From Dyadobacter luteus (GTDB taxonomy: Bacteria; Bacteroidota; Bacteroidia; Cytophagales; Spirosomataceae): a stretch of 32,720 bases of DNA. The translations under genes were made by a program, and so were the position numbers. Below are positions 7,786 through 15,120 of this stretch, piece after piece (position 1 is the first letter of the stretch; every line of letters starts with the position of its first letter). The stretch spans positions 1-32,720 of the forward strand of contig NZ_QNUL01000043.1 in assembly GCF_003383615.1 (NCBI RefSeq). Reading direction: 5' to 3'. The notes beneath the pieces are model-generated. The model was given only the letters and a program-made list of their open reading frames with translations. It did not search any database and was not told where the DNA came from.

Positions 7786-9017
7786 TGCCCGCTTACCCAT
7801 TGCATCATCAGGGCAGTCAGATAACCTCCGTAGGTACCGATAGCATAACCGAGGATTGCCAGTAGCACACCTACGGTTGCCAGTGAAGGGTGAAATGCTG
7901 CCGCAACTACGGATGCCGATGCCGAACCACCCACATTGGCCTGACTGCCGACGGCAAGGAAAAAGAATGGTATCTTCAGGTATCTGCAAACTGCGACCAA
8001 AATTATTGCATGAATTAAGATCCATAGTATACCAATCGCAAACAGACCCGGGTTGTCGGCAACGGCACCCAGGTCCATTTGCATTCCAATGGTAGCTATC
8101 AGAATATATAGAAAAACTGAACCGAGCCGGGATGCGCCTGCGTATTCCAATTTTCTCAAAGGCGTTGCTGATAGTGCTATTCCAATAAATGTGACAATTC
8201 CGATCACCCAGAAAAAGTTGGACGTGAGACTATATTTTTCCAAAGAGGGATAGTTGGCAGATAAGTAAGGTGTGATGCGTTCAGCCAGCCAGTGTGCCAG
8301 GCCGGTTGCACCCAGTCCCACAGCGGCCAGATAGATATAATCCGGCATTGTCGGAATTCTCATTTTTCCCTTTTGCTCCAGCTCGATGTTGTGTTTTACC
8401 TGATCGAGTTGTGCACTGCTTGCATGAAGCCAGGAGTCAACCTTTGCCGATATTCCGGCGCCATATATCAGAAAAGCCATCCATAACTCAGCTATCAGTA
8501 CATCTACTGCTACCATTTGAGAAAAAAGGCGATCGCTTGGATTGAAAACTTCCTTCAGGGCCGTCTGGTTGGCACCACCTCCAATCCAGCTGCCTGCAAT
8601 AGTAGCCAGCCCACGCCATACTGCCTCGCTACCCTCACCGGCTACCGTCTGAGGATGAATGGTACCAACGATCCATAATGCAAGCGGTCCGCCGATCATA
8701 ATACCTGCTGTTCCCGCCAACATGGCTATCAATGCCTGAGGTCCCAGGTTAATCAAAGATTTCCAGTCCATACCGATTGTAAAAAGTACAAGGCAGGCCG
8801 GTAGTAAGTATCTGGATACTACGGGATATAGCTCGGATGTCTTTCCATTAATAACACCAAACGAATTGAGCAGACCTGGGATAAAGTAGCAAAGTAAAAG
8901 GGGAGGGATGATGCTATAGAACCTTTGCCAACCTTTGGCAGGCAAAGAAGCGGTGTAGAAAATAACCGCCAGGATTACTAAAAGTAATCCAAGGACGCTT
9001 GCGTCATTGCTGATCAT
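7782..9017 (-). CDS. DUF819 family membrane protein
   Basis: A 411-residue polytopic membrane protein with about ten to eleven hydrophobic segments, recognised as DUF819 (YjcL-like). Recognisable stretches are LPACLVLFTIGMDWKSLINLGPQALIAMLAGTAG, GGPLALWIVG, WRGLATIAGSWIGGGANQTALKEVF and GSQANVGGSASASVVAAAFHPSLATVGVLLAILGYAIGTYGGYL; the glycine/serine-rich, repeated layout resembles transporters such as the sodium/glutamate and CPA-like folds, but no substrate is known. The start was placed at 9017, not at the upstream ATG of 9170, because a terminator (9092-9131) lies between the two and the extra 51 residues lack family character and overlap the upstream gene. It converges on the pump gene with a shared TTAA. 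Confidence 0.85.
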   Translation of the reverse strand: MISNDASVLGLLLVILAVIFYTASLPAKGWQRFYSIIPPLLLCYFIPGLLNSFGVINGKTSELYPVVSRYLLPACLVLFTIGMDWKSLINLGPQALIAMLAGTAGIMIGGPLALWIVGTIHPQTVAGEGSEAVWRGLATIAGSWIGGGANQTALKEVFNPSDRLFSQMVAVDVLIAELWMAFLIYGAGISAKVDSWLHASSAQLDQVKHNIELEQKGKMRIPTMPDYIYLAAVGLGATGLAHWLAERITPYLSANYPSLEKYSLTSNFFWVIGIVTFIGIALSATPLRKLEYAGASRLGSVFLYILIATIGMQMDLGAVADNPGLFAIGILWILIHAIILVAVCRYLKIPFFFLAVGSQANVGGSASASVVAAAFHPSLATVGVLLAILGYAIGTYGGYLTALMMQWVSGH

Positions 9018-9091
9018 TTGTATAGGTAGAATCTGGGAGTAATTGTCCGCGACACGGAGTAATATTTCAGTTTTTAGGCAATATAGACAAT

Positions 9092-9131
9092 AAAAAACGG
9101 ATACAAATGGTTTGGAAGACCTTTGTATCCG
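9092..9131 (-). terminator. Rho-independent terminator of the SDR gene
   Basis: On the minus strand CGGATACAAA (9131-9122) pairs perfectly with TTTGTATCCG (9107-9098), with inner GGT/ACC pairs in the loop, followed by TTTTTT (9097-9092). It begins 23 bases beyond the SDR stop and ends 75 bases before the DUF819 start, so the two genes are separate transcription units. Confidence 0.88.
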
Positions 9132-9153
9132 TTGGTGAGTCCCTAGAAGAATG

Positions 9154-9798
9154 CTAATGCTGAACTTCAATATCTGTACGGTTCCTGAACAACCTCCATA
9201 ATTTATCGGCCAATATTTCCGGAGAGTGCGTAGGACTGTAAGGTCTTATAAACCCATTGATTGTAATTGTTCCTACAAAAATACCATCCTCTTTCAGGCG
9301 TTTGTTCAATTGAATGGCGAGATTGAGAGTGCCTGCCTTCCCAAGAGCCAGAGAGCCATACTGAGGGTTAGGGTTTTTCGACAGACCACCTCCTGTAAGC
9401 AAAACTGCACCCTTATTTTCTTTCAAGTCATCGTATAGCACCTGAGCACAGAATAAGGCGTGAGCCACATTTAGTCTGAAATCTTCAAGCAGGCTGTCCG
9501 GTGTTTCAGTCCATATATCTTTGTTTTTTAATGCCGCGGCATTGTATAGTAAAACAGAAACTCCACCCAGACGCGTTTTGAGATCGGAAAGGGCGTGTTC
9601 AAGTTCACTTTGGCTTCCGGCATCGGCAACCGAATAGATGCTTGGGAAACCCTTGGAGGTAAGTTCCTCACTCAATGCTTTTAATTTTTGTTCATTACGG
9701 CTTATCAGACCTATACTAAATCCTTCACGTGCAAATTTTTCTGCCACGCCTGTACTGAACCCAGGTCCTGCGCCAACTATGATTATGGAATTGCTCAT
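9154..9798 (-). CDS. Atypical short-chain dehydrogenase/reductase (SDR)
   Basis: A 214-residue Rossmann-fold protein. The nucleotide-binding motif IIIVGAGPGFSTGVAEKF (5-22) and the SRNEQKL loop (33-39) suggest NADP(H), and YNAAAL (85-90) stands for the usual NNAG. The active site is not classical: in LLTGGGLS...QYGSLALGKAG the lysine K154 is kept, but the position four residues before it is leucine (L150) and the only nearby tyrosine is Y147; the catalytic serine position (K minus 17) is glycine. I recall a branch of SDRs with the same TGGGL / SLALGKA pattern, so this appears to be a family trait and not local decay. Reaction unknown; it may bind the cofactor without classical dehydrogenase activity. 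It is a single-gene unit with its own terminator. Confidence 0.85.
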   Translation of the reverse strand: MSNSIIIVGAGPGFSTGVAEKFAREGFSIGLISRNEQKLKALSEELTSKGFPSIYSVADAGSQSELEHALSDLKTRLGGVSVLLYNAAALKNKDIWTETPDSLLEDFRLNVAHALFCAQVLYDDLKENKGAVLLTGGGLSKNPNPQYGSLALGKAGTLNLAIQLNKRLKEDGIFVGTITINGFIRPYSPTHSPEILADKLWRLFRNRTDIEVQH

Positions 9799-9959
9799 AT
9801 GAAAATTACTTGTTTAATAAGGACTATTGGGATACTATCTTCCTTTTTAGGACATATTATTGTTTTAAAAGATTCCCGATACAACTGATTCGGTAACGAT
9901 TTTATATTTTAGCAGAACGACTTTTTTACCGATTAAACTTTGAATTATACCTCTGAAGC

Positions 9960-10487
9960 ATGAAAAAATCAGAAATAAATCCAATGCCGGCTTTTTTTGA
10001 CAGATATATCAATCTGATCGACGATGATGTTGATCTGTTTGATGGTTTCGATAGCTTCACACCCGGTAAGATTTATAGCGAGGTCGAAAAGCTTATTGAG
10101 TTGGGAACGAATGTTTATCAGCCCGGTAAGTGGACTGTCAAAGATATTTTGCAGCATGTTATTGATAACGAGCGTATCATGGCTTACAGGGCATTGCGGT
10201 TTTCACGTAACGATAAAACGCTTTTGCCAGGATATGATGAGGAGATACTGGCTGCTAATACGAATGCGGATAATCTGACGGTACAACAACTTTTAGAAGA
10301 GTTTAATCTGGTCAGAGCATCTACGATCGCTTTGTTTAAGGGTATGAGCGATTCCATGTTGCTCAGGTCAGGTGTTGCCTTCAAAAGCGATATATCGGCG
10401 CTTGCATTGGGCTTTGTTATTCTGGGGCATCCAGTTCACCACATGAATGTGATAAAAGAGCGATATTTTCCTCTTTTGGAGAGTTGA
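9960..10487 (+). CDS. DinB family protein with intact metal triad
   Basis: A 175-residue four-helix-bundle protein of the DinB/YfiT superfamily (putative metal-dependent hydrolase or thiol transferase). The three histidines of the metal site are present: H66 in WTVKDILQHVIDNERI, and H157 and H161 in GHPVHHMNVIKERY. The surrounding sequence (GKWTVKDILQHVIDNERIMAYRALRFSR) is a very typical DinB_2 signature. Substrate unknown. The start at 9960 has 8 residues before MPAFFDRY; the ATG at residue 9 is an alternative. It is divergent from the SDR gene with a 161-base gap. Confidence 0.88.
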   Translation: MKKSEINPMPAFFDRYINLIDDDVDLFDGFDSFTPGKIYSEVEKLIELGTNVYQPGKWTVKDILQHVIDNERIMAYRALRFSRNDKTLLPGYDEEILAANTNADNLTVQQLLEEFNLVRASTIALFKGMSDSMLLRSGVAFKSDISALALGFVILGHPVHHMNVIKERYFPLLES

Positions 10488-10604
10488 TGAGACAGAGTTG
10501 TTAATGCTTTGACAGTCAGGTGAGTGTGCTGATCCCTGTTTTATTAAGGTTTGGGTAGGATTTGTAATATTTTTTCTATTCAAACCGTATATATTTTTAC
10601 ATAG

Positions 10605-10638
10605 TTTGTAAATTAAATTATTGTGCAGATTATATTTG
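10605..10638 (+). promoter_or_regulatory. Bacteroidota-type promoter of the histidine kinase gene
   Basis: TTTG at 10605-10608 and TATATTTG at 10631-10638 match the -33 and -7 consensus with a 22-base spacer. Transcription would start near 10645, about 17 bases before the TTG start of the kinase gene, which supports that start and separates the kinase from the DinB gene upstream. Confidence 0.72.
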
Positions 10639-10661
10639 CGTCTTAATAAATACGACTTGTT

Positions 10662-12035
10662 TTGTCAGTAAAGACCCAACTCTATAAATATTGGATAAAG
10701 CTGTCTGGCAGCTCTGAGCAGTTTCCGCTTCATGCGCGGATATTTCATTCAGTATGCCTGATCTCAATACTGGGGCTGGCCTACAATGTTCCGTTTAATT
10801 ATATGGTAGGACTGGGTGCAGTAGCAGTTGCCAGCGCTATAGTTCTTGGGCTGACCGCCACTCTGTATTACCAGTCGCGTTTCCGTGGAAACACTAAAAA
10901 CAGTATTTTTTTAGTGAATTTTGTTGGTATAGGTCTTTTTACCATTAATTACTTCCTTAATTCCGGGATCAACGGCCCTACGGCACTATTCTTTCTTTTG
11001 TTTCTGCTCATTACTATTGCCATCAATCCTGTGGAGCAGAACAGGGTTTGGATTCCAATCAATGTAATAGTTGTCATAGGATTATACACTTTTGAATATT
11101 TCTATCCCGAATACATCCCCGACACCTATAACGACCGGTTGACGAAGTTTGTTGATGAAATCTCAGCCTATGTAGTCATTGCTATTCTGGCGTTTTTCTG
11201 CGCTGATTACATTCGCAGAGCATATGAAAATGAGAAACAACTAACCATTGACAAATCAAGATCAATTGAAGACAAGAATCTGCAGATCATCATGCAGAAC
11301 AAGGAGCTGGAAAGACTCAACGCGCAAAAAAACAAGTTAATGTCTATCGTGGCGCATGACTTAAGATCGCCATTGGCCAATATCCAGAATTACCTGGAGT
11401 TGTTGTCAGGGTTTGATCTGGACGAATCGCAACGAGTGGAAATCAAAAAAGATCTGCTAAGTTCAACGAAGGAAACCCTGTCTATGCTTACCAAGCTGCT
11501 CGCATGGTCTAAGTCTCAGGCGCATGGACTTGTTGTAAGCAGTGAAAACATGCAACTGGGAGAACTTCTGGAAGGTACTTTGTTATTGGAAAGGGCGGCT
11601 GCCGCGCAAAAAGGCATTAAATTGGAATATCATTTTCCTTCCGATCACGCCATATATGCGGATCGGGAAATGATGCAGCTGGTAGTGAGAAATTTCGTAG
11701 GCAACGCTATCAAATTCACTCCGGCTGATGGTAAGGTAATGGTTTCCTCCGTCCGTCGAGGCGACGACTGCATCATCACAATTCAGGATACAGGTATCGG
11801 GATATCACCGCAGAGACAAGACGAACTGTTTTCTTTAAATGCCAAGTCGACCTTTGGGACTGGCGGCGAAAAGGGGGTCGGTTTAGGACTTTTACTGTGT
11901 CACGAATACGTCACCGCTCAAAACGGAAGTATCTGGTTTGAGAGTATTCAGGGAAATGGGACCTGTTTCTACATCTCCATGCCATTTTCCAGTAAGATTC
12001 CCGACAGCGTTGGATTAGCGGTTACATCAGCTTAA
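10662..12035 (+). CDS. Membrane sensor histidine kinase
   Basis: A 457-residue sensor kinase. The N-terminal part (about 30-182) has six hydrophobic segments with short loops and no large periplasmic domain, so it may sense a membrane or intramembrane signal. A coiled-coil linker (about 186-225) leads to the phosphoacceptor H232 in SIVAHDLRSPLANIQNYLELL. The ATPase domain has the N box VRNFVGNAIKF (N348), G1 box DTGIGI (D376) and G2 box GEKGVGLGLLL. The start is TTG at 10662: an in-frame TAA lies at 10647-10649, and the first ATG (residue 48) would remove the first helix. No response regulator is adjacent, so it is an orphan. Its 3' end overlaps the convergent channel gene by 14 bases. Confidence 0.93.
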   Translation: MSVKTQLYKYWIKLSGSSEQFPLHARIFHSVCLISILGLAYNVPFNYMVGLGAVAVASAIVLGLTATLYYQSRFRGNTKNSIFLVNFVGIGLFTINYFLNSGINGPTALFFLLFLLITIAINPVEQNRVWIPINVIVVIGLYTFEYFYPEYIPDTYNDRLTKFVDEISAYVVIAILAFFCADYIRRAYENEKQLTIDKSRSIEDKNLQIIMQNKELERLNAQKNKLMSIVAHDLRSPLANIQNYLELLSGFDLDESQRVEIKKDLLSSTKETLSMLTKLLAWSKSQAHGLVVSSENMQLGELLEGTLLLERAAAAQKGIKLEYHFPSDHAIYADREMMQLVVRNFVGNAIKFTPADGKVMVSSVRRGDDCIITIQDTGIGISPQRQDELFSLNAKSTFGTGGEKGVGLGLLLCHEYVTAQNGSIWFESIQGNGTCFYISMPFSSKIPDSVGLAVTSA

Positions 12036-14376
12036 TTCCTTTTTCTCTAAATTTTTGCAATACATTTTCCAGAAAGTAGCTTCGGAAACCAGCTTCTGCG
12101 TACACATCGCTGACCCATACCAGGGTTTTGATTTCAATGTTATCGGCTCCCAGCGCATTGAAGAGGATTTGTTTCGGCGCCTTTTTTACAATCCCCTCGC
12201 CTTTTCCCACAATTTCGTTGATAAGTCGCTTCACTGTCTCCATATCACTGTCTGCATGTACTTTTAGCGTCAGCTCTATTTTAAGGCGTGCATTGTGCGT
12301 GGAATAATTGACCAATCGTCCTGAAAGCAAATCCCCGTTAGGAATAATTACTCTCGATCCTTGTTGAGTAAGCATTTTACTTGATCGTATACCAATTTCG
12401 AGAACCTTTCCCTTTTTATCTGCCAGTTCGATAAAATCCCCTATGCCAAACGGCTTTTCAAATATCAGAATTATGCCGGAGACGAAGTTGTTAATGATAT
12501 TCTGCAAACCTAATCCGATACCAACACCGAGAGCACCTAACAATACGGTCACTTTGTTCAAAGGTACGCCTGATACTGTAATCGCGAAGAGGAAACCGAG
12601 CACGAAAATAATAAGCCGTAGTAGTGAAAGTTTTGTGCTTTTCTGAATTCTGTCACCTGAAAAGTCTGCATCTTCTTCTCCGAAAAACAAACCCACGTTT
12701 TTCTGTAAAAGATTGGCCAGCCAGATAATGACGGAAAAGAAAAGAATGTTCTCCAGCGAAAATTTCAAATTGCCAAGTGCCCTTTCCTTTTCCAATATAC
12801 TTCCAAGAAAGCGACCGACCGGCCCGAGCAGGTTCAGATTAATCAAAAATACGACAACCCAAACCCATATAGCCAGAAAGGTAAGACCCTGCTTAAAAGT
12901 ATGTCTGCTTTTGTTGATATTTACCCTTGCAAACAGACCTCCGGAGCATGCACTTACTTTCATATGCAGCTCCATCGCTTCACTTAGTACCTGAATGAAT
13001 GCCGCCAGACTCAGTAATTGAATGACGCTGCTTATTCCTGTTATCCCAAAAGCTTTCGCCAGACTGAGCCTTCCAAATACATTCAGTAAAATGGATAACG
13101 CCGCCACTGCAATATGGGTAATGATGGCCGGTTTGATAAAGTTGGATTTCACTCCCGTAATCTCACTTCTTCGGTAAAACCTGGCTGCCGTATAAATAGA
13201 AAATGCGTTGAGAAGTATGAGGGCGGTACGTAGGAAGAAGCTCTCATTTACAATCATATTTAGTACTACAATCCCAACGTACAGAAAAAGAAGAACGTAC
13301 CACCACTTTATTTTTGATTTGTCCAGCGAGGAGTTGAAAAGAACCGATAACGTCACCAGAAGTAAAAACTGGTTCAACTCAATGTATATAGAAGGCGAAT
13401 CCGGTTCGAATAAGGGAGTAAGGTTGAAAAGCACTACTAACGTTGCTAATACTGGAAAGGGTCTGATAAACTGAGGTTCGAATTCCGTCGACACTTCCCT
13501 GAGCTTTGGCTTTTTTAATAAGCGGAAATTAACGAATACCCATGCAAAAAAGCCGGCAACGAGCAGGAGTAATATTACCCGATTGTCCCAGGTGGAATTA
13601 AAAAAATAGCGCAGGATACGGTTTTGCCCGGCATAGGAAGACCGTACCATTTTAGCCATGGTTTGAGATTTATCAACGACAGGAGCTTTCCATAAGTAGC
13701 TGGCTTCCTGATCCAGTACATTTCTATCCTGATCTTTGATATAGTCATCAATGGTTGACTGAAGGTCTGTAGCAGAAAAGTATACAGCTGACACATCTGC
13801 GAGTAACCGGCTGACCGAATCCAGATGGGCTACCGTAACTTCGCCTGTTTGCTGAAGTCTTTGTCTCAACTCCCTGATTTGAGTCGCATACAGTTGCCTC
13901 TGTGTTGTATCGTTTGCTTCCGATTTAAGCAGAGAGTCGCCTGAGAAAGCGATAATGTTATCGGATCGCTTCTGTAATTCAGAATTATACTTTGTAAGTG
14001 TATTCCGAATTTGCCCACTGCTTTTTTGAATGTCAGTGAGCATGATGCGGAAGTTTACCAGATCTTTCGCTGCAGGCAGTGGGTTCTTTACCTGCAGCGC
14101 TGTTTCCACTTCAGTAAGGCTGGCTCTGATTTTTTGAAGCTCCTGTCTTGCCTTGTCCGTTCCATAGCCACGTCTGTTAGCAGCATTAATTTCCGTGATT
14201 TCAGCCTGAACCTTTTCTATCCTGAAAAGGAGGGTATCAGGAATTACTTTGCCTTTTACATTTTGAGTGGTGTCTTGCTGAGGAGATGCAATTGCATCGG
14301 GCAAAGAAGCTGTATATCCTGTTACAAGAGTAATAAATACCAGAACGTACAGATAGTGAAATGAACCGTGTTTCAT
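12022..14376 (-). CDS. Large MscS/MscK-type mechanosensitive ion channel
   Basis: A 784-residue membrane channel that would release solutes on hypo-osmotic shock. A signal sequence (MKHGSFHYLYVLVFITLVTGYTASLPDAIA) precedes a periplasmic, helical domain (about 35-250; repeated Gln/Leu/Lys heptads), then about ten membrane helices and the MscS core near the C-terminus. The pore helix is GALGVGIGLGLQNIINNFVSGIILIFEKPF (about 610-640), followed by FGIGDFIELADKKGKVLEIGIRSSKMLTQQGSRVIIPNGDL, the classic MscS beta domain. Size and layout are those of MscK/MscM-like channels. The start was set at 14376 (residue 16 of the longest frame) because the signal sequence begins there. It overlaps the histidine kinase gene by 14 bases tail to tail. 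Confidence 0.92.
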   Translation of the reverse strand: MKHGSFHYLYVLVFITLVTGYTASLPDAIASPQQDTTQNVKGKVIPDTLLFRIEKVQAEITEINAANRRGYGTDKARQELQKIRASLTEVETALQVKNPLPAAKDLVNFRIMLTDIQKSSGQIRNTLTKYNSELQKRSDNIIAFSGDSLLKSEANDTTQRQLYATQIRELRQRLQQTGEVTVAHLDSVSRLLADVSAVYFSATDLQSTIDDYIKDQDRNVLDQEASYLWKAPVVDKSQTMAKMVRSSYAGQNRILRYFFNSTWDNRVILLLLVAGFFAWVFVNFRLLKKPKLREVSTEFEPQFIRPFPVLATLVVLFNLTPLFEPDSPSIYIELNQFLLLVTLSVLFNSSLDKSKIKWWYVLLFLYVGIVVLNMIVNESFFLRTALILLNAFSIYTAARFYRRSEITGVKSNFIKPAIITHIAVAALSILLNVFGRLSLAKAFGITGISSVIQLLSLAAFIQVLSEAMELHMKVSACSGGLFARVNINKSRHTFKQGLTFLAIWVWVVVFLINLNLLGPVGRFLGSILEKERALGNLKFSLENILFFSVIIWLANLLQKNVGLFFGEEDADFSGDRIQKSTKLSLLRLIIFVLGFLFAITVSGVPLNKVTVLLGALGVGIGLGLQNIINNFVSGIILIFEKPFGIGDFIELADKKGKVLEIGIRSSKMLTQQGSRVIIPNGDLLSGRLVNYSTHNARLKIELTLKVHADSDMETVKRLINEIVGKGEGIVKKAPKQILFNALGADNIEIKTLVWVSDVYAEAGFRSYFLENVLQKFREKGIKLM

Positions 14377-14670
14377 ATATTTTGTATTGGCGTCGCTCGT
14401 CAGCCTAAAAAATAGTGCCATATCGACCTATGACACAGCAACCAGTGATAGAAAATGGGTTTCTCTTCTCAGTATACGGCGAATTATTATCCCCAAGTTT
14501 TTGATAATCAATGCAGTTGATCGGGCAGGCTATTACTGATACATTTGATTAAACAGGACCTGATGCTTCTAAATGGCGACTTTGGCTGATCAGCACCAAC
14601 AAAGCCATTTCGGTGGAATGAATTTTTACAGGGTTGTCGAAAAAACGGACAACAACTAAAATCTGAAACC
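14377..14670. other. Divergent intergenic region, 294 bases
   Basis: No gene is seen. For the + direction a -7-like TACATTTG stands at 14540-14547, with no good TTTG at -33, so it is a weak promoter candidate with a leader of about 118 bases. Just before the small secreted protein gene an inverted repeat GTTGTC (14633-14638) / GACAAC (14648-14653) could form a short leader hairpin. No clear promoter was found for the channel gene. Confidence 0.4.
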
Positions 14671-15051
14671 ATGAAAACAATAGCATCCATCATTGCAGCG
14701 GCTTGTATTTGTACTGCCGTGCAGGCGCAGACGACAACTCCAACAACGCAGCAACCGACAACTCAGCCTGTTCCAGCAACGCAGCCAACTCCTACATCGC
14801 CCACAACGACACCCGTATCGCCGCAGCAGGAACCGGTCTACAGACCAAGTGAATTAACTAACTCGCCTGCAATGCCACCTACAGGTAACCCCAGTGAAGA
14901 TACGCTCATTAGAGGACAACAAAAGATGAGAGGTGCAGACACCTTGCAGGACGATCGGAGAAATAAGAAGGGCAAGATGAAGAAGAATAAAAAAATGGGG
15001 ACCTCAGAGGGAACGGATACAACTTCAACTAAATACAAAAGAGAAAACTAA
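14671..15051 (+). CDS. Small secreted Thr/Pro/Gln-rich protein, unknown function
   Basis: A 126-residue protein that I do not recognise. A clear signal peptide (MKTIASIIAAACICTAVQA, cleavage before Q20) precedes a low-complexity segment of Thr, Pro and Gln (20-52), a short more ordered stretch (PVYRPSELTNSPAMPPTGNPSEDTLIRG, 55-82) and a strongly basic Lys-rich part (DRRNKKGKMKKNKKMG, about 95-110), ending DTTSTKYKREN. It is expected in the periplasm or outside. The layout resembles the small secreted protein at 18339-18689. The gene is real judging from the signal peptide and the terminator hairpin 17 bases after the stop. Confidence 0.75.
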   Translation: MKTIASIIAAACICTAVQAQTTTPTTQQPTTQPVPATQPTPTSPTTTPVSPQQEPVYRPSELTNSPAMPPTGNPSEDTLIRGQQKMRGADTLQDDRRNKKGKMKKNKKMGTSEGTDTTSTKYKREN

Positions 15052-15064
15052 GGTCTCTAAACGC

Positions 15065-15102
15065 AAAAGCGGCCGCTTCCTGAATAAACAGGGGCGGCCG
15101 CT
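15065..15102. terminator. Bidirectional terminator hairpin with two NotI-like arms
   Basis: AGCGGCCGC (15068-15076) pairs with GCGGCCGCT (15094-15102), extended by CCTG/CAGG around an AATAAA loop. On the minus strand it is followed by TTTT (15068-15065), a good terminator for the T9SS gene that ends at 15121. On the + strand it lies 17 bases past the small secreted gene but lacks a T-run, so termination there would be weaker. Confidence 0.78.
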
Positions 15103-15120
15103 GGCTTATGGCTAATACGA

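Noticed and set aside
9018..9170. Longer N-terminus of the DUF819 protein from ATG 9170
   Set aside because: It lies across a strong terminator of the upstream SDR gene, overlaps that gene and does not look like the family N-terminus.
14377..14421. Upstream start of the mechanosensitive channel
   Set aside because: The signal sequence begins at the ATG at 14376; the extra 15 residues carry no signal character.
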